Assembly (NCBI RefSeq): GCF_001418085.1
Contig: NZ_LIQH01000037.1
Coordinates: forward strand, 1 to 64,000
From: Lacinutrix algicola
GTDB lineage: Bacteria > Bacteroidota > Bacteroidia > Flavobacteriales > Flavobacteriaceae
Direction of reading: 5' to 3'
Length of the DNA: 64,000 nucleotides
Below, piece by piece: positions 15,227 to 24,228 of this stretch (position 1 is its first letter; every line of letters begins with the position of its first letter). A program made the position numbers and the translations under genes. The notes beneath the pieces were generated by a model that did no database searches, was not told where the DNA came from, and was given only the letters and a program-made list of their open reading frames with translations.

Positions 15227-18200
15227 TTATTTAAGCATTAATTTTTTAACAATTTTACTCTGTTGATTATAAATTTCTAATAAATAAATTCCAGAAGCAT
15301 AACTACTAATATCTATTTGATGCTGGCTGTTATTTGCTTTTACATTTTTTTGCTGAAGTATTAATTTTCCAGTGATATCGAATATATCATAATTAAAAGC
15401 TTCAGGTGTTTTTGCTGTGATATTAAAAATTCCACTTGATGGGTTTGGATATACTAAAAAACCATTAACACTAAACTCATCTACGCTTAATGCATTTTGA
15501 GTAACGACTAAATTATCTATTATTGCTCCTTCTTCTGCAACTGCTTGGTCTGAATGAAAAACAAATCTAAACATCATTGTTGTTTCAGTAGTAAATGCTG
15601 ATAAATCGTAGCTATAATTAGACAAACTAGTACTACTACCTGTCCATTGTGCTCCGGGACAGTTATTACAATTATTACCAGGTAAAGTACTACTGTTATA
15701 CCAATTAGGATCTGAAGCAGTACCCAAAACCGACCAATTTAACCCTTGATCTGTTGAGTATTCCATATATAAAATATCCCAATCTAATTCTAACTGAAAA
15801 GCCATATCAAACTCTAATACAGGACCATTGAGTGTAGATAAATTGTAACATTCACTTATTAAATAACTTTTAGTATTGTCTTGGTATTGCCCTCCTAAAT
15901 TGGTAGCATAAACCTGATTACTTGGGTTTGCAAAGTCATTTAACAGCGCTCCATTTGGTATTCCTCTTTCCCAATATTGAGTTACAGCTCCTTCATCTGA
16001 AACTAATAACTCTTCACTTACTGTTTCGAAAGTATTTACTACTTGTACAGCTGCTGAAGCATTAGCAAGGATTAGTTTTTCTTCAGAACTATTATTTATA
16101 CTGTAAGCATCGTTAAATGTGTTAACCGAAGCTGAGAATGTGTGTATTCCTTTAGATAGGTTTATTTGTGGTAATACAACCGTTGTTGTTGCTTCTGATG
16201 CTAAACTACCTGTCCAATTATAAATAGTATCTGTTCCATCTACCGTATATGTTATATCTGCTGCAGTTATAGTACTTACTCCACTATTACTTATTTCAAC
16301 CTGAGGTGTAATACTAGCATTACATTCTATTGCAGAACCTATTCCTGTTACCCCTAAAAGCTTAACATCTGTTGGAGCTAACTTTGTTGGAATTGTAGAC
16401 TGCCAAACTCCTCTTCCATAAGTTGAAGCTGTAATTTTATTATCGAAAACATTAATTTCAACATCTGTTACATCAACATTAGGTAAGCCTATATTAAAAA
16501 GGTCCCATGTTAAAGTAACATCATCATAACGATAAACACCTAAACTTGTTCCTAAAAACAAAGGATTATCAGAATTTAAATTTTGATGTTTAATGCTATT
16601 TTTAGTCACATTAGGTAAACCTATAGAAATATTAGTGAAATTTGAACCGCCATCTGTTGATTTATAAACCTGACCATTTGTTCCAGAAGTTGTTACATAT
16701 ACAATATTACTATCGGCAGTATTTACTTCTATAGATGTTATATTACTAGAGAAATTTTGAGCTAATGAAAACGATACACCACGATCTGTACTTTTTCTAA
16801 GTGTACTATTAACTCCAACATACATGTTGTCTGGATTAATATCGTCTATTTCAAGAACATCTACTCTCGATCCAAAATTTTGAGATACTTGAACCCAAGC
16901 ACCATTTTCTAATTTATAAACTGAATTATATCCAGCAAATAGTTCGCTATTACTATTCATTTTTAATGGTGTAATCCAATTTCCGTCTTCTGGGCTACCA
17001 ACGCTACCACTAATTGCTCCTCCTGAAGTATTTGATATATATAAACTGCTTCCGTTTTGAATAAAACCATAATAGATATTAGAATTTGCAGGATCTATAG
17101 CTGTATCCATTCCATCTGCTCCATAATAGTTTTGCCATGTGTTATTATTATAGGCATGACCACCATTATCTTGTAAACCACCAACCATTTTATTTGATGA
17201 TTGCTTAGAAACCGCAATACGATAAAATTGACCTATTTGCATTCCTCCTGTTAGGTCTGTAAAACTCACACCTGCATTCTCCGATTTATAGAAACCTCCA
17301 TCTGAACCAACTAAAAGCTCACCTCCGTAAGATCTTATAAAATGAATATCTGCATGCGTGTATGTTGAGCTAAAAGGTGAATTCCAGTTGTTAATTTTTG
17401 TAAATGTTGCCTGACCATTAGTTCCTACAACACCTTTCCAAACATTTAAAACACCTGTATAAATTTCATTTTCATTTGTTGCCGACACTCCAAAAGCCAT
17501 ATCAAACCAACTTTGTGTGGATTCAAAAATATCACCAACTGTTGCTGGTGTTGCAATTGTAGAAAATGTGTCTCCTGAGTCTGTAGATCTATAAATACCT
17601 CTAAATCCACTACTATTATCTGATGCTAAAACATAAACCAAATTAGGATTTGCAGGAGTGACATCAATTGCTAGTCTTGAAAGATTAGATAGTGGTAAAC
17701 CATAACTTGAAGAGTTATAAGCAGTAAAACTATCACCTCCATTTGTTGACTTAAAAAAACGGCTTGAAGACACTGCATAAACTATAGCATCGTCTTGAGG
17801 ATTAATTTTAATATCTCTAATATTTTGCCCTTGAGTATTATTTGTATTGCTCCAAGTTGTTCCTGCATCTGTAGATTTGTACACACCATTATTGGTTGCA
17901 ACCCAAACAATATTAGCATTTGTAGAACTTACGTAAATGTCATTCATGCTTCCAGGAGTATTTCCTGCATTTAAGCCTGTAGTATTCCAACTTAGACCAC
18001 CATCTGTAGATTTCATTACTCCAACAGTTGCAGAATCCCCTGCATCATCATCTCCTGTTGCAATATAAATAGTACCAGGATTGTTATAATCTATGGCAAT
18101 ACCAGAAACTCCTATTTGTGGTAAATTATCTGTGTACGTATCCCAAGAAGCGCCATTATCTGTAGACTTCCAAAATCCTCCTGCTGGTGCTCCTGCATAA

Positions 18201-18649
18201 TAAGTTCCGGCAACAGACTCATCTTTAACAATAACATTTACACGACCTTGACCAGAAGACCATGACCCTGTATTTGTGTGCGTAAATGGACCTACTGGTA
18301 ACCAATTACTACCATCTACCATAGAGCTTCTAGATACGGCACTACTTTTTGTACTTAAATAAGTATCCCAAAGTTCTTGAGAGTTAGGCAAAGTACCATC
18401 TTCTTTTACAAAGTTCTTCCAGTGGTTTTCCCAACGCTTAAAAGGTTTGTAACCACTTCCTTTTACATTAGGATCTCTTGTTTCCCAGTAGGAATTAAAA
18501 GCATTTACAACTTCTTTAAACTTTATTGGATTGTTAGTTTTTGCTCTGTTTTCTACATTAATATTTTCCATCCAAGGTGCATTCTGGTTGTATTGCGCTT
18601 GAGAAAAATAAAATGATAAAAAACAAAATAGGATAAATAAATCTTTCAT
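15227..18649 (-). CDS. Secreted BNR/Vps10-like repeat protein with T9SS sorting domain
   Basis: The 1140-residue exoprotein starts with a signal peptide (to about residue 19, SQAQ). Beta-propeller repeats of the sialidase/Vps10 type fill about 105-720, seen as repeated Asp-box motifs such as STDGGLSWNT, STDAGTTWSN, STNGGDSF, STDSGDTF, STDRGVSF and STDGGSNFTN. A CARDB-like segment follows (about 760-860), then a MAM-like region with CNNCPGAQW. The last 80 residues (FLVYPNPSSGIFNI to LLEIYNQQSKIVKKLMLK) are a type A T9SS C-terminal sorting domain. It is likely displayed or released at the outer membrane. Substrate is unknown; no catalytic residues stand out. Confidence 0.93.
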   Translation of the reverse strand: MKDLFILFCFLSFYFSQAQYNQNAPWMENINVENRAKTNNPIKFKEVVNAFNSYWETRDPNVKGSGYKPFKRWENHWKNFVKEDGTLPNSQELWDTYLSTKSSAVSRSSMVDGSNWLPVGPFTHTNTGSWSSGQGRVNVIVKDESVAGTYYAGAPAGGFWKSTDNGASWDTYTDNLPQIGVSGIAIDYNNPGTIYIATGDDDAGDSATVGVMKSTDGGLSWNTTGLNAGNTPGSMNDIYVSSTNANIVWVATNNGVYKSTDAGTTWSNTNNTQGQNIRDIKINPQDDAIVYAVSSSRFFKSTNGGDSFTAYNSSSYGLPLSNLSRLAIDVTPANPNLVYVLASDNSSGFRGIYRSTDSGDTFSTIATPATVGDIFESTQSWFDMAFGVSATNENEIYTGVLNVWKGVVGTNGQATFTKINNWNSPFSSTYTHADIHFIRSYGGELLVGSDGGFYKSENAGVSFTDLTGGMQIGQFYRIAVSKQSSNKMVGGLQDNGGHAYNNNTWQNYYGADGMDTAIDPANSNIYYGFIQNGSSLYISNTSGGAISGSVGSPEDGNWITPLKMNSNSELFAGYNSVYKLENGAWVQVSQNFGSRVDVLEIDDINPDNMYVGVNSTLRKSTDRGVSFSLAQNFSSNITSIEVNTADSNIVYVTTSGTNGQVYKSTDGGSNFTNISIGLPNVTKNSIKHQNLNSDNPLFLGTSLGVYRYDDVTLTWDLFNIGLPNVDVTDVEINVFDNKITASTYGRGVWQSTIPTKLAPTDVKLLGVTGIGSAIECNASITPQVEISNSGVSTITAADITYTVDGTDTIYNWTGSLASEATTTVVLPQINLSKGIHTFSASVNTFNDAYSINNSSEEKLILANASAAVQVVNTFETVSEELLVSDEGAVTQYWERGIPNGALLNDFANPSNQVYATNLGGQYQDNTKSYLISECYNLSTLNGPVLEFDMAFQLELDWDILYMEYSTDQGLNWSVLGTASDPNWYNSSTLPGNNCNNCPGAQWTGSSTSLSNYSYDLSAFTTETTMMFRFVFHSDQAVAEEGAIIDNLVVTQNALSVDEFSVNGFLVYPNPSSGIFNITAKTPEAFNYDIFDITGKLILQQKNVKANNSQHQIDISSYASGIYLLEIYNQQSKIVKKLMLK

Positions 18650-18707
18650 TTTACATTTTTTTAAAAAGTAAAAGATTAAATTGTATTTAATCGTAAAAAA
18701 CCAACCT

Positions 18708-19241
18708 TTAATCTTTAGTTTTCAGCTTTTCTGAATATAAGTTATCAAAATCTGACTTCAATTTTACAACTTCGGAAACATTATCGTTTGGAATAGTTAT
18801 AGACAAAACATAATGAGCTACTTTCCATTGATTGTCTTCTAATTTTAGTATTCCAGAGCCTCTACATAATTTCATTTGAGTATTTAATAACTCATCGAAC
18901 CATGCTAATTTTTGATTCTCATACACATAGATGTTTCTTTCTACTGCAGTAAAACTCCAAGCTTTCCCTTTATCGAAATAAGGTTTTGAAAACGTTCTAA
19001 AAGCTTCGTTTTGCCAATTTTCAGATGCATCTGTACCAATAAACGCACCGTCCTTTGTCATTAAATTAAAGTAGTTATCAAAATTTGCTTCAGCTGCAGC
19101 TTTATGCCAAAGATCTAAAGAAATATTGATGTTTTTTTCCATTTCTTCTGTAGAAATAACTTGAGTTTTTTTAGTCTCTAAAATTTCCGTTTTGCAAGAC
19201 ATAAAAAACAAGCTTATTAAGAGTAATGTAATTATTCTCAT
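18708..19241 (-). CDS. SnoaL/NTF2-like lipoprotein
   Basis: The 177-residue protein has a lipoprotein signal peptide (LFFMSC, Cys16, then KTE). The mature part follows the NTF2-like pattern: helix ISLDLWHKAAAEANFDNYF, NLMTKDGAFIGTDASENWQ, FRTFSKPYFDKGKAWSF, a strand YVYENQKLAWFDELL and a final RGSGILKLEDNQWKVAHYVLS. Members either bind small ligands or are enzymes; the role here is unknown. Its start overlaps the end of the upstream lipoprotein gene by 4 bases, so the two are translationally coupled. Confidence 0.85.
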   Translation of the reverse strand: MRIITLLLISLFFMSCKTEILETKKTQVISTEEMEKNINISLDLWHKAAAEANFDNYFNLMTKDGAFIGTDASENWQNEAFRTFSKPYFDKGKAWSFTAVERNIYVYENQKLAWFDELLNTQMKLCRGSGILKLEDNQWKVAHYVLSITIPNDNVSEVVKLKSDFDNLYSEKLKTKD

Positions 19242-19759
19242 AACGAATCTAGTTTAATAATGTTCTGAGCTTCTTTTTCGAACTTCTTATTTATTTGAAG
19301 AGTGACATAAGAAAAGGATTGAAACAATTCTCTTATAGCAATTAGCTTTTCACTTTTACTAGCTGTATTTAAATTAATCGACTCTCTAAGTTTTAATAAT
19401 TTTGTTCTTAAAATTAAAATTCTTGCTTTTATTGGCTCACTATCTATTGCCTCTGGCGTTGTTGTTTCTATATCTGTTAATGTGGTATTAAAAATAGCAT
19501 CATCAGTTTTAAAGAAAGTAAAATCTGCTTGTTTAATTTTATCTATAGCACTTGAAATAGTATTGTAGGCTTGCCAAGAATCTAAAGTTATTTTAGCTTT
19601 ACTATCTATACCATATTCTATATAGTTAATTTTAGAAATGTCTTCTTTAGTAATTTTTGTTAAATCTTTAGCAACTAAAGTAGTTTCAGTTATTACAGTC
19701 ACTTCTTTTTTGCAAGACGAAAGCATAACTAGAAGCGCTATTATTAATATATTTTTCAT
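19238..19759 (-). CDS. Helical lipoprotein of unknown function
   Basis: The 173-residue protein begins with MKNILIIALLVMLSSC, a lipoprotein signal with Cys16 followed by KKE. The mature part is predicted largely helical (WQAYNTISSAIDKIKQADF, LILRTKLLKLRESINLNT, SVTLQINKKFEKEAQNIIKL-like segments), with no motif that I recognise. It is first in a two-gene operon with the NTF2-like lipoprotein; overlapping stop/start codons (19238-19241) argue for joint production, perhaps as partners at the same membrane. Confidence 0.75.
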   Translation of the reverse strand: MKNILIIALLVMLSSCKKEVTVITETTLVAKDLTKITKEDISKINYIEYGIDSKAKITLDSWQAYNTISSAIDKIKQADFTFFKTDDAIFNTTLTDIETTTPEAIDSEPIKARILILRTKLLKLRESINLNTASKSEKLIAIRELFQSFSYVTLQINKKFEKEAQNIIKLDSL

Positions 19760-19884
19760 TAAGTATGGTATCTTGATTATTACAAATATATTGTATTCAA
19801 TCTTTTAAGTTCTTAGTAATTTCATAAAAATAGATTCGTACTATTAAATTTTAGTTTTTATCTAAATACTGAATAAAATCTTAT

Positions 19885-19892
19885 TATTTTTG
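19885..19892 (+). promoter_or_regulatory. Promoter -7 element of threonine dehydrogenase gene
   Basis: TATTTTTG is an exact TAnnTTTG, 24 bases before the ATG at 19916. No clear TTG is present at -33. Confidence 0.5.
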
Positions 19893-19915
19893 ACTCACTT
19901 TTTATACAACAAATT

Positions 19916-20866
19916 ATGTCATCAAAAATTTTAATTATTGGCGCTTGCGGCCAAATAGGCTCTGAGCTTACTTACAAACTTAGAGAAATCCACGGCGTAA
20001 ATAACGTTATTGCTAGCGATATTAACACCCGAAAACTAGATCTTGTAAACGCAGGTCCTTTTGCTATTCTTGATGCTAAGAATTTTAATGCTATTAAAGA
20101 TTGTTGTATTAATAATAATGTAAAAACTGTGTATTTAATGGCTGCGCTATTAAGTGCTACTGGTGAAAAATACCCAATGGAAGCTTGGGATTTAAACATG
20201 AACTCTTTGTTTCATGTTTTAAATCTTGCCAAAGGAAAAGTTATTGATCATGTATTTTGGCCTTCTAGTATTGCTGTATTTGGAACAACAACACCTAAAG
20301 AAAACACACCACAGTACACAACAATGGAGCCTACAACTGTTTATGGTATTACTAAACAAGTTGGTGAACGCTGGTGTGAATATTACCATAATAAATATGG
20401 AGTAGATGTTAGAAGTATTCGTTATCCTGGTATTATTAGTTGGAAAACATTACCTGGTGGTGGTACTACAGATTATGCTGTTGAAATTTACCATGAAGCT
20501 TTAAAAGAAAGTAAATACGAATGTTTCTTATCTGAAAACACAGCATTACCAATGTTATTTATGGACGATGCTATTAAAGCAACTGTAGATATTATGGCTG
20601 CTAAACCAGAAACTATAAAAATAAGATCGGCCTATAATTTATCTGGAATTAGCTTTACGCCAAAAGAAATTGCAGCGTCTATACAAAAAGTGATTCCTGA
20701 ATTTAAAATGACTTACAAGCCTGATTTTAGACAGGACATTGCTGACTCTTGGCCACAAAGTATTGATGATACCGAAGCTAGAGACCAATGGAACTGGAAA
20801 CACAGTTTTGATCTTGAAGCGATTACCAAAGAAATGTTGACACAACTAAAAGCTACTAAAAAATAG
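19916..20866 (+). CDS. tdh: L-threonine 3-dehydrogenase, SDR type
   Basis: The 316-residue extended SDR enzyme starts with the NAD-binding motif LIIGACGQIGSELTYKLRE. It has ASDI after strand 2, a catalytic Ser in WPSSIAVFG, and YGITKQ as the YxxxK catalytic pair near 145. PGIISWKTLPGGGTTDYAVEIYHEA is the region characteristic of the UDP-galactose-epimerase-like threonine dehydrogenases of Flavobacteria. These oxidise threonine to 2-amino-3-ketobutyrate with NAD+. The usual partner, 2-amino-3-ketobutyrate CoA ligase, is not in this window. The stop codon is part of a long hairpin (20843-20876). Confidence 0.9.
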   Translation: MSSKILIIGACGQIGSELTYKLREIHGVNNVIASDINTRKLDLVNAGPFAILDAKNFNAIKDCCINNNVKTVYLMAALLSATGEKYPMEAWDLNMNSLFHVLNLAKGKVIDHVFWPSSIAVFGTTTPKENTPQYTTMEPTTVYGITKQVGERWCEYYHNKYGVDVRSIRYPGIISWKTLPGGGTTDYAVEIYHEALKESKYECFLSENTALPMLFMDDAIKATVDIMAAKPETIKIRSAYNLSGISFTPKEIAASIQKVIPEFKMTYKPDFRQDIADSWPQSIDDTEARDQWNWKHSFDLEAITKEMLTQLKATKK

Positions 20867-20876
20867 CTTTTAGTTG
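20843..20876. terminator. Bidirectional hairpin over the threonine dehydrogenase stop codon
   Basis: CAACTAAAAGCTA (20843-20855) and TAGCTTTTAGTTG (20864-20876) form a perfect 13-base stem with an 8-base A-rich loop. The TAG stop of the dehydrogenase is the start of the second arm. The convergent trpS ends at 20886. The hairpin probably terminates both messages, though its T runs are short. Confidence 0.6.
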
Positions 20877-20885
20877 CGCAAAACT

Positions 20886-21854
20886 TTAATATCCAACTTT
20901 AGCTCTTACACGTTTTAGAACAGCATCTGCAACAACTTTAGCTTTTTCTGCTCCTTTAGCAAGTGCTTCGTCTATTTTATCAAGATTATCCATATAAAAA
21001 TTGTAACGTTCTCTTTCTGTTTCAAACGTTTTTAAAATTAATTCGAATAAGGCTTGTTTTGCGTGACCGTAACCATAATTACCGTTTTCGTAATTGGCTT
21101 TCATTGTTATTATTTCTTCTTCTGAAGCCATTAAACTATAAATAGCAAAACAGTTACAAGTAGACCAGTCTTTAGCATCTTCTAACGCTGTACTGTCTGT
21201 TTTAATAGTCATTACTTGCTTACGCAACTTTTTTTCTGGCAAAAATATATTGATAATATTACCTTTACTCTTACTCATTTTAGCACCATCGGTTCCTGGA
21301 ATAAGCATGTTATTTTCCTGTATTTGACCTTTAGGCATTACAAATGTTTCACCCATTTTAGCATGAAAACGAGAGGCTACATCTCGCGTCATTTCTATGT
21401 GTTGTAATTGGTCTTTTCCAACAGGAATAATTTCTGCATCATACAATAAAATATCTGCTGCCATAAGCATTGGGTAAGTAAATAAACCAGCGTTTACATC
21501 TTCTAATCTATCTGCTTTATCTTTAAAACCATGTGCTAATGTTAAACGTTGGTATGGAAAAAAACAATTTAAATACCAAGACAACTCTGTTGTTTGTGGT
21601 ATATCACTTTGTCTGTAAAACACTGTTTTTTCTATATCTAAACCTAAAGCCAACCATGTTGCAGCTGTAGAATATGTATTTCCACGTAAAGTCTCTCCGT
21701 CTTTAATTTGGGTAAGCGAGTGCATATCTGCAATAAACAAAAACGACTCATTTGCTGCATCGTTAGCTAATGCCATTGCTGGCTTTAATGCACCTAATAT
21801 ATTTCCTAAATGTGGTGTTCCTGTGCTTTGTATTCCTGTAAGTACTCTTGCCAT
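20886..21854 (-). CDS. trpS: Tryptophanyl-tRNA synthetase
   Basis: The 322-residue class I synthetase charges tRNA-Trp. It shows the HIGH-type sequence TGTPHLGN near residue 11, the tryptophan-binding region FIADMHSLTQI, DILLYDAEIIPVGKDQLQHIE, and the KMSKS loop GAKMSKSKGNI near 195. Length is standard. The start ATG is at 21854. A TTG/TACCTTTG promoter with 22-base spacing lies about 70 bases upstream (21925-21957), divergent from the acyltransferase gene. Confidence 0.97.
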   Translation of the reverse strand: MARVLTGIQSTGTPHLGNILGALKPAMALANDAANESFLFIADMHSLTQIKDGETLRGNTYSTAATWLALGLDIEKTVFYRQSDIPQTTELSWYLNCFFPYQRLTLAHGFKDKADRLEDVNAGLFTYPMLMAADILLYDAEIIPVGKDQLQHIEMTRDVASRFHAKMGETFVMPKGQIQENNMLIPGTDGAKMSKSKGNIINIFLPEKKLRKQVMTIKTDSTALEDAKDWSTCNCFAIYSLMASEEEIITMKANYENGNYGYGHAKQALFELILKTFETERERYNFYMDNLDKIDEALAKGAEKAKVVADAVLKRVRAKVGY

Positions 21855-21924
21855 AATATTACCTGTATTTTAACTCTTCTCTACCTAAACATTAGTAGAA
21901 GTTCTTTTTGAGTTAATTAAAAAA

Positions 21925-21957
21925 CAAAGGTATTTTTTTTCAATTAAAATAGCTCAA
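21925..21957 (-). promoter_or_regulatory. Promoter of trpS
   Basis: On the minus strand TTG (21957-21955), 22 bases, then TACCTTTG (21932-21925): both boxes and spacing fit the Bacteroidetes housekeeping promoter. Confidence 0.6.
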
Positions 21958-21967
21958 AACAATTATG

Positions 21968-21975
21968 TATTTTTG
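21968..21975 (+). promoter_or_regulatory. Promoter -7 element of the acyltransferase gene
   Basis: TATTTTTG is an exact TAnnTTTG. It ends only 6 bases before the ATG at 21982, so transcription would begin at or next to the start codon. Confidence 0.5.
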
Positions 21976-21981
21976 GCGACT

Positions 21982-22722
21982 ATGGTTGTATTTAAATACA
22001 TTTTCTGGTTATTCTACCGTATTTGGTTTTACGTAATGGTTGCATTACCTATAATTATTATGTTTCCTTTTCTAATAGTCTCGATTTTAAAAGAGTCTTG
22101 GTATCCTTACTTCTTTAAACTCGCACGCATTTGGGCACGTTGTATTTTAATAGGCATGGGATTTAATACTAAAATAATAAGAGAGCAAGTACCCGAAAAA
22201 AGCAAGAGTTATATGTTTATTGCTAACCATACCTCTATGGTGGATATTATGTTAATGTTAGTTACTGTTAAAAACCCATTTGTTTTTGTTGGTAAAGCTG
22301 AACTTGCAAAGATTCCACTATTCGGCTTTTTCTATAAGCGTACTGCTATTTTAGTAGATAGAAACAACCCAAAAAGTAGACAGGCTGTGTTTTTAAGAGC
22401 GCAAAGACGTTTAAAGCAAGGTTTAAGTATTTGTATTTTTCCTGAAGGCCTAGTGCCCGAAGAACATATTCTTTTAACCGATTTTAAGGATGGTGCTTTC
22501 CGTTTAGCTATAAATCATCAAATACCTATTGTGCCAATTACTTTTGGTGATAACAAAAAACGTTTTTCTTATACTTTTTTTAGCGGAAGTCCTGGACAAA
22601 TGAGAGCAAAAATTCACAAATTTATTCAGACTGAAGGTTTAACAAAGGATGATGCTAAAGCTATTAATGCGCAGTCTAAGTCTGTTATTTATAATCAGTT
22701 GTTGGCGTTTGGGAGTAAGTAA
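21982..22722 (+). CDS. plsC: 1-acyl-sn-glycerol-3-phosphate acyltransferase
   Basis: The 246-residue PlsC-family membrane enzyme makes phosphatidic acid from lysophosphatidic acid. It has hydrophobic segments near the N-terminus (about 5-35), the HxxxxD motif NHTSMVDIM near 75, and the phosphate-binding FPEGLVPEEH near 155. The open frame extends three codons to a TTG at 21973, but that TTG is part of a perfect -7 promoter box; ATG at 21982 is therefore preferred. A second acyltransferase is encoded at 26590. Confidence 0.9.
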   Translation: MVVFKYIFWLFYRIWFYVMVALPIIIMFPFLIVSILKESWYPYFFKLARIWARCILIGMGFNTKIIREQVPEKSKSYMFIANHTSMVDIMLMLVTVKNPFVFVGKAELAKIPLFGFFYKRTAILVDRNNPKSRQAVFLRAQRRLKQGLSICIFPEGLVPEEHILLTDFKDGAFRLAINHQIPIVPITFGDNKKRFSYTFFSGSPGQMRAKIHKFIQTEGLTKDDAKAINAQSKSVIYNQLLAFGSK

Positions 22723-22734
22723 TCGTCTTTAGAT

Positions 22735-22761
22735 AGAAAACGAGTGTTTTTCTCATTTTCT
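22735..22761. terminator. Weak bidirectional terminator
   Basis: AGAAAACGAG and CTCATTTTCT form an imperfect stem around a T-rich loop, between the convergent acyltransferase and anti-sigma genes. Confidence 0.45.
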
Positions 22762-22803
22762 TAAAAAATTTAGCTCATAATTCTTCTAAATAACAATCTT
22801 AAG

Positions 22804-24216
22804 CTATAAAGTTAAAATTGATTTAATCTGTGATTCATTTATTTTTTTAAACTCAATTTGATAGTTACTATCTTTATTAAAACGCATAGATTTTTTAAAA
22901 CCATAGATTTCATTGTTTCTAATTCCAATAGATATAATATAAAAAGATCTATTTATTGGTAAATCTATTTTAGAATTATAGACATTTAATATCGTATTGT
23001 TTTTTTTATCAATAATAAAAACCTCTTTATTATACATCTTTTTATTTGAATTTAGACTAACAGTAACCAACTCTTCAGTATTCGTGTATTTATCTACATT
23101 TATCCATCCTAACCTCGAAATCTCAATAGTTTTGTAAAAATCATCAGTTATATTACTATAAGAAATATAATTAGTAGTCTTGTAACCTTTATTACTACCT
23201 TTTAAAATACTGTTTAAGTCTTTTTTTAAAATCACAGAAAAACCTCTTTCATTACCTGATTCCAAACCAACTAAATCATCATAAAGTTTATTGTCTCTAT
23301 TATAAATTCTTAGTGTATCATTTTCAGCATAAAATTTATTAATCATAGAAAATTGAGCCTTGATTTCTTTATTTAATAAAAAACCGAGGCTATCTATTTT
23401 TAATTTGCCTTTCGTGTATTTAATACCTCCATAAGCTTTTGTTTTTTCTTCATCAACAATTGTGGTATCCTTATAAACTATTACATAATTTTTATTAACC
23501 TTCAATTTTAAATTAACCTTAGACCAATTCATGTATTTACTACTATTCCTATTCCCATAAAATATTTCCATTTCATCGTTCTCTTCTTCTGTAAATTTTG
23601 GAAATTTTACACTTATAGTTTTTCCTTTTTTTATAAACAATTCTTTTCCGTTCGCTTCGATTTCAATTTTATAAGCTCCACCAGAAATCAACCATTTATT
23701 ATCAGAAATTGTTTGTGCATTTGCAAAAATCAAGTCTTGTTTATTAGTTAGTTCCATTAAGTTTATCGTTAAACTATCACTATTAATACCTCTATTCGAT
23801 TTGTTTACCAAGTCTTTAGTTTTAAAAGTGATAACAGTTCCTTTTTTTCCAACAATACTTATTACAGAATCTGAAGCAACCTTATATTGTTGGACGTATT
23901 CTGTTTCAAAATTCAATAAATCTTTCAATTTATCTTCTTTTCCTGAAAAGAAATTAAAAACTAAAACTGAAACTATAATAGCACCAATCGAAACTCCAAG
24001 ATATTTCTTCCACTTCCCACGAATGTAATTTTGTTTTACAGCATTAATTTCTGCTTTCAATCCAATACGTTTTACACCTTCTAAAATGGCAACTTGTTCG
24101 TTATAAATCTCTTTAAATTCTGAATCGGTTTCTAATCTGTTTTCAAAGTTTTTTCTTTCATTTCCTGAAAGTGTATTATTTAAATACCCATTTATTAAGT
24201 CTATATATTTTTCCAT
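22804..24216 (-). CDS. Anti-sigma factor with large extracytoplasmic beta domain
   Basis: The 470-residue single-pass protein has a cytoplasmic N-terminal helical part (1-70: YIDLINGYLNNTLSGNERKNF, typical of zinc-less anti-sigma domains) and a TM at about 72-90. The extracytoplasmic part includes a beta-sandwich seen widely in Bacteroidetes: VGKKGTVITFKTKDLVN, ANAQTISDNKWLISGGAYKIE, ANGKELFIKKGKTI. It is encoded 12 bases after the ECF sigma gene, so it most likely holds that sigma factor until an envelope signal arrives. There is no FecR domain and no TonB receptor gene nearby, so it is not a classical iron-signalling pair. Confidence 0.72.
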   Translation of the reverse strand: MEKYIDLINGYLNNTLSGNERKNFENRLETDSEFKEIYNEQVAILEGVKRIGLKAEINAVKQNYIRGKWKKYLGVSIGAIIVSVLVFNFFSGKEDKLKDLLNFETEYVQQYKVASDSVISIVGKKGTVITFKTKDLVNKSNRGINSDSLTINLMELTNKQDLIFANAQTISDNKWLISGGAYKIEIEANGKELFIKKGKTISVKFPKFTEEENDEMEIFYGNRNSSKYMNWSKVNLKLKVNKNYVIVYKDTTIVDEEKTKAYGGIKYTKGKLKIDSLGFLLNKEIKAQFSMINKFYAENDTLRIYNRDNKLYDDLVGLESGNERGFSVILKKDLNSILKGSNKGYKTTNYISYSNITDDFYKTIEISRLGWINVDKYTNTEELVTVSLNSNKKMYNKEVFIIDKKNNTILNVYNSKIDLPINRSFYIISIGIRNNEIYGFKKSMRFNKDSNYQIEFKKINESQIKSILTL

Positions 24217-24228
24217 GATTGTTTCGAA

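Noticed and set aside
15227-18649. Direct repeats that look like a CRISPR or tandem array
   Set aside because: The repeated words encode the Asp-box (STDGGxxW) of a beta-propeller protein; spacing is irregular and the frame is open throughout.
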